DNA from: Pedobacter sp. UBA4863
Lineage (GTDB): Bacteria; Bacteroidota; Bacteroidia; Sphingobacteriales; Sphingobacteriaceae
Direction of reading: 5' to 3'
DNA length: 64,000 nt
Assembly (NCBI RefSeq): GCF_002399615.1
Contig: NZ_DHDZ01000031.1
Coordinates: 13,185-77,184, forward strand
Both the position numbers and the translations under genes were made by a program. The notes under the pieces are model-generated. The model was not told the DNA's origin. It did no database searches and saw only the letters and a list, made by a program, of their open reading frames with translations. Below, piece by piece: positions 18,590-27,446 of the stretch. The first letter of the stretch is position 1; each line of letters starts with the position of its first letter.

Positions 18590-20266
18590 TTATTTTTCTG
18601 ATTTTACTACTGCCGATTTAACTAAAAAACCAAGCAGTTCTTTTTTATTGGCATTATGCACTCCCAGCCTTAAATAGTTAATACCAAAAGCTGATTTTTT
18701 ATTGATTTTAAGGTTATACTTTTCTTTATTAGCAATGTAAACTTTAGCTACACCAAGTTTCAAATCCCATTTTATGGTTACGGGAATTATGGCTCCATTC
18801 TTGTTTTGTTTTCCAAGATCAAAACTAAACATGGCCTGTTTGTATGCTGCAGTATCTGACGAAATTGAGAAATGATCTGTTAATGCCATTCTAAACTCAT
18901 TACCCTTATTTAAGGATTGTATTTGCATGGAAAGCTCTCCTTTTGTTGTTGCTGCGAAATTCCATACAGCTTCAAACGCCAAACCAGCTGTATCAGCCTT
19001 AAATTCTACACCATTAGGCTTTAAGTTCTTTTTTACCGTTCCTTCATAACCGAATAAAGTCCAGTTTTCGGAAGTTTTAGCATCGATTTTACTATCGTAA
19101 CTTGTTAGCCAATTAGGATCGAAAACTACTACAGCTCCATCTTCTCCCTGTCCGCTCACCATTACAATTTTACCATCCTTATTTTCTATAGCAGACGGAT
19201 ATGCTGAGCCTGAATCTCCTCTAACTCCTTTTTTTCTTGTAGAATGTGTCCTTAAAACTTCTCTAAAACCTTTCCAGGTTTTACCGTCATCTGAGCTAAT
19301 TGCTGCATGTAAAACTTCCCTACCACCAAATGCATAGCTATTAGGGATATCCCATCTTTGGCTCATATTAAATATCACAACCAATCTTCCATCTCTTAAT
19401 TTTAAAAAATGAGCAGGCGAATCTGAGGAAATGAACGACGAAGGTGATGGATTACTCCAAGTAGTTCCATTATCAGCAGAAAAGGAATCATACAGCATAC
19501 CATTATTAGTTCTAATGAGCATCCACAACTTTCCATTGTTTAGCTGTATTGCTGTAGGTTCTATAGCTCCGTAACGAGTTGCCTTATTGGGATCTATCTG
19601 TATTTTAATACCATTAGATTCTTTCCAGCTTTCCCCATTATCATCTGAATATAATGATACAGTTTCGTGAAAACCAAAATCCACTTCTTTTGTATCTTTT
19701 GGTTTAAAATCTTTACCTGGAATGGCCTTAGCAAAACTCATTACCAAGCGTCCAGATTTTAGTTGCATAAAATTACGATGAGAGCCTACGTAGCCTACGA
19801 AAATCATCCGGCTCTTCTCCCACTCGGCATCTCCTTTTTTCTTACGAGTGTACCATAAATCTAGCTGACGACCTCGATAGCCCTTATCTCCTTTACTCCA
19901 AAGATGATATACACAATGAATAGTACCTTTTTCGTCAACCAATACTTGATTAGCATAATATGATGTACCTGGCAATTTAAATTCTACTTTTGGCGCTTCC
20001 CAACTTAGACCATCTACAGATGTTTCAGACATCATTTGGTCTGCTGGCCCTGGACGATTGATAAAAAATATCTTATGCTTACCATCAATTGTGATAATAG
20101 ATGCTTCGTTAGTTGGAGCTTTCTTTACGATTACTGGAGCAAATACTTGCGCTGTGTCAGTAGCTGATTTAATTTTAGTTTTAGCGTTGGCGGAAAAACT
20201 TGGAGATTTTCCTAAACACAAAAATGCCAGCAACAATAATGGCACAACGCTCTTAAAGGTATTCAT
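18590..20266 (-). CDS. Secreted sialidase-fold (BNR-repeat) protein
   Basis: This 558-residue exported protein has the signal MNTFKSVVPLLLLAFLCLG. The start chosen (20264-20266) begins this signal; the longer frame from 20329 would cross the operator. At least four Asp-box turns are seen (SVDGLSWEAP, SDDNGESWKE, SADNGTTWSN, SSDDGKTWKG), showing a six-bladed sialidase propeller. A C-terminal beta domain follows from about residue 380. The RIP motif of GH33 sialidases is not seen; the equivalent stretch reads INRPGP. True sialidase activity is therefore doubtful. It heads the operon with the aldolase and the transporter. Confidence 0.8.
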   Translation of the reverse strand: MNTFKSVVPLLLLAFLCLGKSPSFSANAKTKIKSATDTAQVFAPVIVKKAPTNEASIITIDGKHKIFFINRPGPADQMMSETSVDGLSWEAPKVEFKLPGTSYYANQVLVDEKGTIHCVYHLWSKGDKGYRGRQLDLWYTRKKKGDAEWEKSRMIFVGYVGSHRNFMQLKSGRLVMSFAKAIPGKDFKPKDTKEVDFGFHETVSLYSDDNGESWKESNGIKIQIDPNKATRYGAIEPTAIQLNNGKLWMLIRTNNGMLYDSFSADNGTTWSNPSPSSFISSDSPAHFLKLRDGRLVVIFNMSQRWDIPNSYAFGGREVLHAAISSDDGKTWKGFREVLRTHSTRKKGVRGDSGSAYPSAIENKDGKIVMVSGQGEDGAVVVFDPNWLTSYDSKIDAKTSENWTLFGYEGTVKKNLKPNGVEFKADTAGLAFEAVWNFAATTKGELSMQIQSLNKGNEFRMALTDHFSISSDTAAYKQAMFSFDLGKQNKNGAIIPVTIKWDLKLGVAKVYIANKEKYNLKINKKSAFGINYLRLGVHNANKKELLGFLVKSAVVKSEK

Positions 20267-20314
20267 AACAAGTGGTTTGGTTAGGTTAATAAAAATAATC
20301 AATATCACATAAGT

Positions 20315-20333
20315 ACAAATGTAGTACATATTT
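20315..20333. promoter_or_regulatory. Proposed FCD/GntR operator in front of the sialidase-fold gene
   Basis: ACAAATGTAGTACATATTT, centred on 20324, contains the perfect 11-bp palindrome ATGTAGTACAT. It matches the other three sites of this locus and lies about 50 bp before the ATG at 20266. The stretch from here to 20489 holds no other feature I can support. Confidence 0.58.
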
Positions 20334-20489
20334 AATTAAAAAAAAATATTTATTCATCATCATTTTTTAATCTAAACTTTCGTTTAAGAATATCCATCAG
20401 AATCAACTACTATAGTTTATAAAGAATAGTGAATGTAGATATAAAAGAAAATTATAGATACTTCGGACTATTAACAAGAAAACTCTTAA

Positions 20490-20845
20490 TTGGAAAAAAT
20501 GGTAAATGGTGAAATTGAAAACTCTACTTACCAAACGTGGTTCAAGAAACTCCAACATGAAAAGCGTTTAATCGAAGCTGTGCCAAACAGCGATGACAGA
20601 CCAGAAATAAAATCTAACAAAACTATCGTAGAACGGTTTTTGCCAAGTCTCGAAAATATTTTCGCCTTATTATGATAAGGGAAACGTTATACAAAAGCAC
20701 ACTTTAGCCAGAGCTTTGTTCAAAGATAATCTGATATGGGGTCAGGGTCTATTTAAAACAAAATTCCTTGATAGAACCTTTCATGATAACCTACTGAAAA
20801 TCAATAAAAAAGGATTGCTTATTAATGAAAAATCCTTTAAAAAAT
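20490..20845 (+). pseudogene. Serine recombinase C-terminal remnant
   Basis: The first part (20490-20672) encodes EKMVNGEIENSTYQTWFKKL, the helical C-terminal region of large serine recombinases found in Bacteroidota. A frameshift near 20670 moves the rest into another frame, which reads DKGNVIQKHTLARALFKDN and then KINKKGLLINEKS, again like the ends of these recombinases. The N-terminal catalytic domain is absent. It is a decayed piece of a mobile element and ends 20 bp from tRNA-Leu. The family match is by remembered pattern. Confidence 0.6.
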
Positions 20846-20864
20846 TAACCATGAATCTGGTTAG

Positions 20865-20948
20865 TACCCGGAAGCAGATTCGAACTGCCACGCCGTTGCC
20901 AGCGCCACCCCCTCAAGATGGTGCGTCTACCAATTTCGCCACCCGGGT
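20865..20948 (-). tRNA. tRNA-Leu (anticodon GAG)
   Basis: On the minus strand a full 84-nt class II tRNA can be folded. The acceptor is ACCCGGG with TCCGGGT plus discriminator A. The D-arm contains AATTGGTAGACGC. The anticodon arm CCATC-TTGAGGG-GGTGG gives anticodon GAG. A long variable arm (GGCGCTGGCAACGGCGT region) and a T-arm GGCAG-TTCGAAT-CTGCT follow. CCA is not encoded. Confidence 0.95.
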
Positions 20949-21212
20949 ATCTGCTGCAAATATATAAATTAACCCTAGAGCTAATAAAAAATTCAAAAGA
21001 AAAAATAAGAATTAATGGCTCCGTCAATTGCCCCTATTTTATTAGAATGAGTTATTTAGATAATTGTTTTTAACGGGCTTTTAATGGAGTTAAGTCGGGC
21101 TTTGGTCGGACTTATGACAATTATATCCGAATAAAACGCATCTAACTTACGACCTAATTAAAGCGTATTTATTTCTTAATCAATAACTTATTATATTGTA
21201 TTATATTTAAAA

Positions 21213-21838
21213 ATGGCCATAATTGAAAATGGAATAAACGGAGGATTAACTGGAACAGTGGGTACCGTGACAGGTTATTACTTACATGGAAAATATGCAA
21301 TAAGGAGCAAACGCAAAACCTCTAAGAAAAACAAAATAGGAAGTGCTACGCAAAAGGCAGCGAGGTCGAGATTCACTATTATGCAGCAGTTTCTCAAACC
21401 AATTGTTGGTTTTGTGAGGATAGGTTTCAATATGAAATCAAAAAAACGAATGATGACCGCCAATAATGTAGCAAAATCTTACAACATGCTAAACTCGCAA
21501 AATGCAAACGGAGCAATAGATTATGCTAAAGTATGTTTAACTTATGGCAATATATGAGGCGCATTAGACATTAACTTTGAATTAGATGATATTGGCGTAC
21601 ATTTTAGCTGGGCAAACCGTACAATAGACGGAAAGGTTAGAGCGCAACATCAGGTAATGCTGATGGTATATGACGTGGAGAACGCAAATGCTTATTACGA
21701 AATCAGTGGAAACAAATGGAAACTGTAACTCTTTCTAAATTTGATAAGGGAAAAACCTTTCATACTTGGGTTTCCTTTATTTTAGAAGACAGACAGGATA
21801 TCTCGATGAATATGTACGCTGGGAGTTTTGTTTTCTAA
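21213..21838 (+). pseudogene. DUF6266-family protein, interrupted
   Basis: The open part encodes 114 residues beginning MAIIENGINGGLTGTVGTVTG, the typical start of DUF6266 proteins, which are frequent in Sphingobacteriaceae. A TGA at 21555-21557 stops it. The same frame then continues with recognisable family sequence (FELDDIGVHFSWANRT, VMLMVYDVENANAYYE) up to a TAA after WKL near 21728. A one-base shift there restores the natural end DISMNMYAGSFVF at 21838. Two lesions make decay the simplest reading. The function of the family is not known. Confidence 0.7.
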
Positions 21839-21906
21839 CTTTAAAGTAATTAAACTTCTTTATTGCTGAAATTTACATGATTTTTAGTGTTTGCAATTAA
21901 GCAAAC

Positions 21907-22668
21907 TTAGCAATCAAAAGAAAGTCCGTCATAGGCCAATTTAATATTTGCTGGCAATTCTTTACTCACCTCTTCATGCAGGCCTAAATTATGGCTAATG
22001 TGGGTAAAATAAGTCATTTCTGCCCCTATCTTCTCTGCCATCGCTATGGCTTCATTAAACGTAAAGTGAGAAATATGGCTTTCTTTTTGCAAGGCGTTTA
22101 ATACCAATACCTTTGTGCCCTTAATTTTTTCTAATGATTCTTCGCTGATGGTCTTGGCATCGGTAATGTAGGTAAAGTTTCCAATTCTATAGCCTAAAAT
22201 TGGTAGTCTGTAATGCATTACTTCAACAGGAACAATTGCTACATTGCCTATTTTAAAAGATTGTTGGGCAATGGTATGCATCTTTATTTGAGGTAAGCCG
22301 TGATATTTCACATCAGAAAAGATATAATGAAATTCTCTTTTTAATGCAGCTTGCACCCTTTCGTCTGCATAAATGTCTATTCGTTTTTTGAGAATGTAAT
22401 TATAAGGCCTAATATCATCTAAACCAGCTATATGATCTTTATGCTCGTGAGTGTACAGAATGGCATCTAAATCATTTACACCGGCTCTTAACATCTGATA
22501 ACGGAAGTCGGGCCCGCTATCAATAACGATACTCTGTCCATCGGTTTCTATCCAAACAGAAACCCTTAGGCGTTTGTCTTTTTTATTGCTAGATCTACAT
22601 ACTGCACAATTACAAGCAATTACTGGAATGCCCTGCGATGTACCCGTACCTAAAAAAGTGATCTTCAA
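21907..22668 (-). CDS. MBL-fold metallohydrolase (PhnP-like)
   Basis: This 253-residue cytoplasmic hydrolase has the metal motif YTHEHKDHIAGLDD (HxHxDH) near residue 75 and a later THISHNL histidine. An N-terminal cysteine cluster, ACNCAVCRS, resembles the structural zinc site of PhnP. The start MKITFLGTGTSQGIPV is typical of this branch, whose members cleave phosphodiesters such as cyclic ribose phosphates. It stands downstream of lolA, separated by a terminator, so it probably has its own promoter. Confidence 0.88.
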   Translation of the reverse strand: MKITFLGTGTSQGIPVIACNCAVCRSSNKKDKRLRVSVWIETDGQSIVIDSGPDFRYQMLRAGVNDLDAILYTHEHKDHIAGLDDIRPYNYILKKRIDIYADERVQAALKREFHYIFSDVKYHGLPQIKMHTIAQQSFKIGNVAIVPVEVMHYRLPILGYRIGNFTYITDAKTISEESLEKIKGTKVLVLNALQKESHISHFTFNEAIAMAEKIGAEMTYFTHISHNLGLHEEVSKELPANIKLAYDGLSFDC

Positions 22669-22702
22669 AATGATTATTTTAACGTGATTTCCAAAGCTAA
22701 TA

Positions 22703-22737
22703 AAAAAGGGTTTAAGCTAATAGCCCAAACCCTTTTT
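22703..22737 (-). terminator. Intrinsic terminator after lolA
   Basis: AAAAAGGGTTT (22703-22713) pairs with AAACCCTTTTT (22727-22737). Read on the minus strand it follows the lolA stop by about 20 bp and ends in a T run. Confidence 0.8.
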
Positions 22738-22756
22738 AGATGTATAATTAATTGAA

Positions 22757-23407
22757 TTATCTTAAATCTACCACTTCTACACCTGGATATTTCTTTGCAT
22801 CAAAAGCAAAAGTTGCTTCTGGTACTTTTACGTTAGGCGAAAATGTTTTTACATTGTAGGTATAGGTATTTCCATTTTTCTCGAATACTACAATGTTCAC
22901 AATCTGTTTTGCGGCTTTATCAATACTTAAGCGTACTTTAAACACATTCTTTTTAATGTCTGTGGGCGATAAATCAATCATTTGGTAGGTTTTAGCCCCT
23001 ACCTTTTGCTCGCCAGTATAAATGTATTTAAAACCCTTTTCGTAAATGGTAAATATTTTTGCCGGGTTTAATGCTTCGCCATTCGGATCTACGTTATTCA
23101 CCTGTACTTCTTTATCATTTTTCAGGTATGTCCATTGTACTTTACCGTCGCTAATTAACTCTTGGTTAGTCATGGCTACCTTGTACTTGTTTGCGTTAGC
23201 TTTTACATACAGGGTTCCTTGTTGCGTTTCTTTAACTTTTGCTTGTTTGTTATCTAAGGTAAAAGTGAAATCTGTTTTCACTACATCGTACGAACGATAT
23301 TTTTTACTTACTTCTGCTAAAATTGCTTTTGCCTTTGGGTCTGTTTGTGCAAAGGCTACCGCACTAAAAACACCTACTGCTAAAAACGCCAATATTACTC
23401 TCTTCAT
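22757..23407 (-). CDS. lolA: Outer-membrane lipoprotein carrier protein LolA family
   Basis: This 216-residue periplasmic protein has the signal MKRVILAFLAVGVFSAVAFA. The mature part begins with helix DPKAKAILAEVSKKYRSYD and then the beta sheet with QQGTLYVKANANKYKV and DGKVQWTYLKND, as in LolA. LolA shuttles lipoproteins from the inner to the outer membrane. It follows ftsK by 18 bp on the same strand, a pairing common in Bacteroidota. Confidence 0.9.
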   Translation of the reverse strand: MKRVILAFLAVGVFSAVAFAQTDPKAKAILAEVSKKYRSYDVVKTDFTFTLDNKQAKVKETQQGTLYVKANANKYKVAMTNQELISDGKVQWTYLKNDKEVQVNNVDPNGEALNPAKIFTIYEKGFKYIYTGEQKVGAKTYQMIDLSPTDIKKNVFKVRLSIDKAAKQIVNIVVFEKNGNTYTYNVKTFSPNVKVPEATFAFDAKKYPGVEVVDLR

Positions 23408-23425
23408 GTTATCTAATCTTAAATT

Positions 23426-26017
23426 CTATTTATTGTTAAGGTTACTCAAGAACTGTTCCAAAGCATATTCGTCTGGAATTAAAACCTCACGAGCCTTACT
23501 GCCTTCAAACGGGCCAACAATGCCTGCGCCTTCCAATTGGTCGATAATTCTGCCTGCCCTGTTATAACCTAATTTCATTTTACGCTGGATTAATGAGGTA
23601 GAACCTTGCTGGTGCATTACAATCAGCCTTGCTGCATCCTCAAATAAAGGGTCTTTATCGTCTGGGTCGAAATCTTTTGTACTTCCCTCTCCATTTTCAT
23701 CGATATACTCTGGCAATAAATACGCATCTGGATAGCCACGCTGGTTACCAATAAAGTCAGAGATCCGATCTACCTCGGGCGTATCTACAAAAGCGCACTG
23801 TAGCCTAATTAAGTCACTACCTGTGGCTAAAAGCATATCTCCCCTACCAATTAACTGATCGGCGCCACCGCTATCTAAAATGGTACGGGAGTCTATTTTT
23901 GACAGCACCCTAAACGCCAATCTGGCAGGAAAGTTAGCTTTAATTGTACCTGTAATTACGTTTACCGACGGACGTTGCGTTGCCAACACCAAATGAATAC
24001 CAATGGCACGGGCTAATTGTGCTAAACGGGCAATTGGGGTTTCTACCTCCTTACCTGCGGTCATAATTAAATCGGCAAACTCATCTACCACTAAAACAAT
24101 ATAGGGCAAGAAACGGTGCCCGTTATTTGGGTTAAGCTTACGCTTGATGAATTTTTCGTTATACTCCTTCAAGTTCCTCACCATGGCATCTTTCAACAAA
24201 TCGTAACGTTGATCCATTTCAATACAAAGTGAATTTAAGGTATGTACTACCTTTTTCGTGTCGGTAATGATGGCATCTTCGCCGCCCGGCAATTTGGCCA
24301 AGAAATGACGCTCAATTTTATTGAATAGGGTTAACTCTACTTTTTTAGGGTCAACCAAAACAAACTTTAATTGCGAAGGATGTTTTTTATAGAGCAAAGA
24401 AACCAAAATAGAGTTAATACCAACCGATTTACCTTGTCCTGTAGCACCCGCTACCAATAAGTGAGGCATTTTAGCCAAATCGGCAATATATACCTCGTTA
24501 CTAATGGTTTTACCTAGGGCAATGGGCAAATCCATGGTATTTTGCGCCCATTTATCGGTATTTAAAATGCTACGCATTGATACCATTTCTGGATGCGAGT
24601 TTGGCACTTCGATACCAATGGTTCCTTTACCCGGCATTGGCGCAATAATACGGATACCTAAAGCAGCTAAGCTTAATGCAATATCGTCTTCTAAATTTTT
24701 AATTTTAGAAATACGAACCCCCGGTGCTGGAATAATTTCGTACAGCGTTACGGTTGGGCCAATGGTTGCTTTAATTTTATCAATTTCAATATTGTAGTGA
24801 TTTAATGTTTCTACAATTTTGTTCTTATTGGCTTCTAGTTCATCAGAATTTACAGAAATTTTGTTTGTCCCATAATTTTCCATCAAATCTAGGTGAGGAT
24901 ATTTATAGCCTGATAAATCTAGCGTTGGGTCATAATTACCAAACTGTTCTACCAATTCATCAGATTTTACTTCTTCTTCGGTTTTTTCGATGGTAAATGT
25001 TGGTTCTTCTACCTTTGGTGCAGGTGTAATTTCCATTGCTGGTGTTGCAGCTGCTACTACAGGTGCTGCCGCTACGGGCGCCGCTGGGCTTAACAACACA
25101 TTTGTTCCCAAAGGAATGGCTGATTTTTCTTGCTCTTCTTCTAATTCGGGCTTTTCAAACCTACTGGGTGTTAAAACAATATTTTGTTCTTGCTTTTGCT
25201 GGTTTCTATATTTATCGTTTAAGCTAAATTCTACAGGTTGGGCTATATTTTCTGCCTCTAGCGCTGTATTTTCAGGCACTTCAGGTACTATAATTCGCCT
25301 AGGATTTGGCTCTGGTTGTTTCTCGGGGAACTTAAAATCTATATTATAAGCAATAATGAGCACCGATAAGCCTAAGAAAATTAACAGGCCCCCAACGCCA
25401 GTTCTACCTATTTGTATCTCTAACAATTTATTGCTCCAATAACCAAATTCGCCTTCTAAAAAGTGTGGCGTTTTAGCAAAAAACGAATGCCCAAATCCGA
25501 AAGCTAACGAAATAAACAACAGAAAAAAGAAACTGTAAGCCAGCACCTTCTCTACTGCAAAAATCTTTACTTTAAAAAGCATTCTGTAGCCAATAACGAA
25601 AAACACAAAAACGAATAGGAAAGAAGCTACCCCAAACCATTCGTATATAAACTGATGTGACAAAAGCGCACCGATTTTACCCAGCCAGTTTTGCACCACA
25701 GGGTCTTCTACGCCACTTTGTTTCAGCTCTTCAATGCTTTTAAATAAATTACTCCACCCTCCGTTGGCATCAATTACATAGCTCTGGTCTTCTTCCCAAG
25801 TAAGCAAATAAGAGGTAAAGGCCACTAAAAAATAGATCGAAAGAATGATAAAAAAAAGGCCAATAATTTTCACAAACCGCCCATCTTGAAGATTAAAAGC
25901 AGGAAGGTACTCGGGCTTTATTCGGGGTTCCCTTGCACTTGGTTTTTGTCCACTTTTGCTTGCTTCAGCATTTTGTTTAAAAGAATTGGATTTGAATGAA
26001 TTTCCCCTTACCGACAT
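23426..26017 (-). CDS. ftsK: DNA translocase FtsK
   Basis: This 863-residue protein has four to five membrane helices (about residues 50-240), a Pro/Ala/Glu-rich linker (about 250-370), an alpha/beta motor domain with Walker A GATGQGKSVG and Walker B YIVLVVDEFADL, and a C-terminal winged-helix gamma domain (STSLIQRKMKLGYNRAGRI). It pumps DNA at the closing septum and helps XerCD resolve chromosome dimers. The size and domain order are complete. It is likely co-transcribed with lolA. Confidence 0.97.
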   Translation of the reverse strand: MSVRGNSFKSNSFKQNAEASKSGQKPSAREPRIKPEYLPAFNLQDGRFVKIIGLFFIILSIYFLVAFTSYLLTWEEDQSYVIDANGGWSNLFKSIEELKQSGVEDPVVQNWLGKIGALLSHQFIYEWFGVASFLFVFVFFVIGYRMLFKVKIFAVEKVLAYSFFFLLFISLAFGFGHSFFAKTPHFLEGEFGYWSNKLLEIQIGRTGVGGLLIFLGLSVLIIAYNIDFKFPEKQPEPNPRRIIVPEVPENTALEAENIAQPVEFSLNDKYRNQQKQEQNIVLTPSRFEKPELEEEQEKSAIPLGTNVLLSPAAPVAAAPVVAAATPAMEITPAPKVEEPTFTIEKTEEEVKSDELVEQFGNYDPTLDLSGYKYPHLDLMENYGTNKISVNSDELEANKNKIVETLNHYNIEIDKIKATIGPTVTLYEIIPAPGVRISKIKNLEDDIALSLAALGIRIIAPMPGKGTIGIEVPNSHPEMVSMRSILNTDKWAQNTMDLPIALGKTISNEVYIADLAKMPHLLVAGATGQGKSVGINSILVSLLYKKHPSQLKFVLVDPKKVELTLFNKIERHFLAKLPGGEDAIITDTKKVVHTLNSLCIEMDQRYDLLKDAMVRNLKEYNEKFIKRKLNPNNGHRFLPYIVLVVDEFADLIMTAGKEVETPIARLAQLARAIGIHLVLATQRPSVNVITGTIKANFPARLAFRVLSKIDSRTILDSGGADQLIGRGDMLLATGSDLIRLQCAFVDTPEVDRISDFIGNQRGYPDAYLLPEYIDENGEGSTKDFDPDDKDPLFEDAARLIVMHQQGSTSLIQRKMKLGYNRAGRIIDQLEGAGIVGPFEGSKAREVLIPDEYALEQFLSNLNNK

Positions 26018-26197
26018 CGTAATCGTTTAATATTTTAATGAACAAATATAAGAAACTGTTTATATTCTTTTAACCTGTGCAACATTTAGCTGTTACTATT
26101 TCATTTAACCTATAATTAGTTTAAACCTTTTGCCTGAATTATAGTCTGTAACTCAGAAAGCAATTAATTTATTGCCTAGGTTTTTTATTTTAGTTTT
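26018..26197 (+). other. Non-coding stretch upstream of an orphan terminator
   Basis: This A/T-rich spacer between ftsK and the ankyrin gene holds no open frame worth calling. It precedes a strong plus-strand terminator although no plus-strand gene lies before it, so a small RNA from about 26050 to 26233 is possible. No known RNA family was recognised. Confidence 0.25.
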
Positions 26198-26233
26198 ATC
26201 CTGCCCAGCAGCAACTGAGCAGGATTTTTTTTT
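26198..26233 (+). terminator. Orphan intrinsic terminator (possible sRNA end)
   Basis: ATCCTGCCCAG (26198-26208) pairs with CTGAGCAGGAT (26215-26225) with one mismatch, and a run of nine T follows. It is a textbook terminator on the plus strand, without an upstream gene in that direction. Confidence 0.75.
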
Positions 26234-26250
26234 GTTTTTATTAGCCAGGG

Positions 26251-26277
26251 CACTTGTCCCAATTACGAGATGCACAG
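26251..26277 (+). repeat. 27-bp dispersed repeat, copy 1
   Basis: This stretch begins CACTTGTCCC and ends TGCACAG. It matches 61375-61401 at 25 of 27 positions. The centre TCCC-N6-GGGA (GAGA in this copy) is weakly palindromic. The rest of the spacer to 26441 shows nothing else I can name. Confidence 0.55.
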
Positions 26278-26441
26278 ATTTTTGCTTTAATCGTTGCCAT
26301 TAAATTGCGGTAGCAAATAGTTAATTAAAAGCTATTTTAAAAGACAGCTGTGCATCGGTGGCAAAATACAACTAAGTGCGCTTTCTAAATGTTAATTTAA
26401 TTTCGTTAATTTAACCTATTAGCGAAACCTAAATAAAAAAA

Positions 26442-27098
26442 ATGGATATCACGCAGCTAGAAACTCTTATAGAAAACAGCCAATTAGATGAAATAGTGGC
26501 TTTATTATCGCAAAAACCACAATTGGCAACACAAATCACTTCTCATCAAATTTCGCCAATGTTGCTAGCCTGCTATTATAAAAAAATGGAAATTGCTAAT
26601 GCCATTGCCGAGTTTATGCCCGAGCTGAGCATTTTTGACGCCTGCGCTATTGGAAAATTTGAGGAGGTTACCCTATTGATCTTTAAAGACCCTCGCTCTA
26701 TAAACGAATATTCGGCAGATGGCTTTACGCCACTTGGTCTGGCTTGTTATTTTAACCACGAAGAAATTGCCCGTTTTTTAGTATTAAAAGATGCTGAAGT
26801 TAACTTGCCAAGTAAAAATGGCTTTAACGTGTTTCCTATACATTCGGCAGTAGCCAACAACAATTTTAATATTACCAAAATTCTTTTAGATGCGGGCGCA
26901 TATCCTAATGTTTGCCAAAAATCTGGTGTAGCACCTTTACATAGCGCCGCACAACTAGGTAACATAGAAATGATTATCCTTTTATTAGAACACGGCGCAG
27001 AAGTTACTTTGCGAATGGAGGGCGGAAAACTACCGGCAGACTTAGCGGCAGAAAAAGGCTTTATTGAAATTGCCGATATTTTAAGGGATGACGATTAA
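26442..27098 (+). CDS. Ankyrin-repeat protein
   Basis: This 218-residue soluble protein has no signal peptide. Ankyrin repeats are visible from about residue 85: DGFTPLGLACYFNHEEIARF, then FPIHSAVANNNFNITKILLD, then APLHSAAQLGNIEMIILLLE. The N-terminal 80 residues are degenerate repeats. Such proteins bind other proteins; the partner is unknown. It stands alone on this strand. Confidence 0.9.
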   Translation: MDITQLETLIENSQLDEIVALLSQKPQLATQITSHQISPMLLACYYKKMEIANAIAEFMPELSIFDACAIGKFEEVTLLIFKDPRSINEYSADGFTPLGLACYFNHEEIARFLVLKDAEVNLPSKNGFNVFPIHSAVANNNFNITKILLDAGAYPNVCQKSGVAPLHSAAQLGNIEMIILLLEHGAEVTLRMEGGKLPADLAAEKGFIEIADILRDDD

Positions 27099-27178
27099 CC
27101 GGGGTAAGAAAAGTCCAATGTCCGAAATTAAGAGTGACGGGACAAATCGTAAATTTAAATCGTAATTCGTAAATTAGG

Positions 27179-27397
27179 CTACTCCCAAATTCGCAATCTA
27201 ATGCGCTTCATATAGTTTCTAATATCGAGCACTATGGCAGCCAGTATATAGAAAAGTATAGGAAAACCTACTGCTAAAAACGATGAATAGATGAAAAACA
27301 ACCTCACTTTGTTGGTGCTCATATCTAGTTTATTGGCCAAATATTCTGAAACCCCAAAGCTTCTCTTTTCGAAAAAAGTAACTATACGTTGAAACAT
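27179..27397 (-). CDS. PspC-domain membrane protein
   Basis: This 72-residue protein has a PspC domain: GVSEYLANKLDMSTNKVRLF followed by a hydrophobic helix (about residues 38-58) ending LAAIVLDIR. PspC proteins are small inner-membrane proteins linked to membrane stress responses. It is single-domain, as is common in Bacteroidota. Confidence 0.85.
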   Translation of the reverse strand: MFQRIVTFFEKRSFGVSEYLANKLDMSTNKVRLFFIYSSFLAVGFPILFYILAAIVLDIRNYMKRIRLRIWE

Positions 27398-27446
27398 CTT
27401 TTAGTTGATTTTAAATCTAATTTACAAAAATAATAGACAAGGAATA

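Noticed and set aside
20845..21027. Open frame over tRNA-Leu(GAG)
   Set aside because: It translates the tRNA gene itself; the cloverleaf is the real feature.
21213..21838. Possible recoding (TGA read-through plus programmed frameshift) in the DUF6266 gene
   Set aside because: Two independent lesions and no recoding signal such as a hairpin or slippery run were seen; decay is simpler.
24504..25349. Three open frames on the plus strand inside ftsK
   Set aside because: They are antisense shadows of the FtsK linker and motor region; the ftsK frame has clear motifs throughout.
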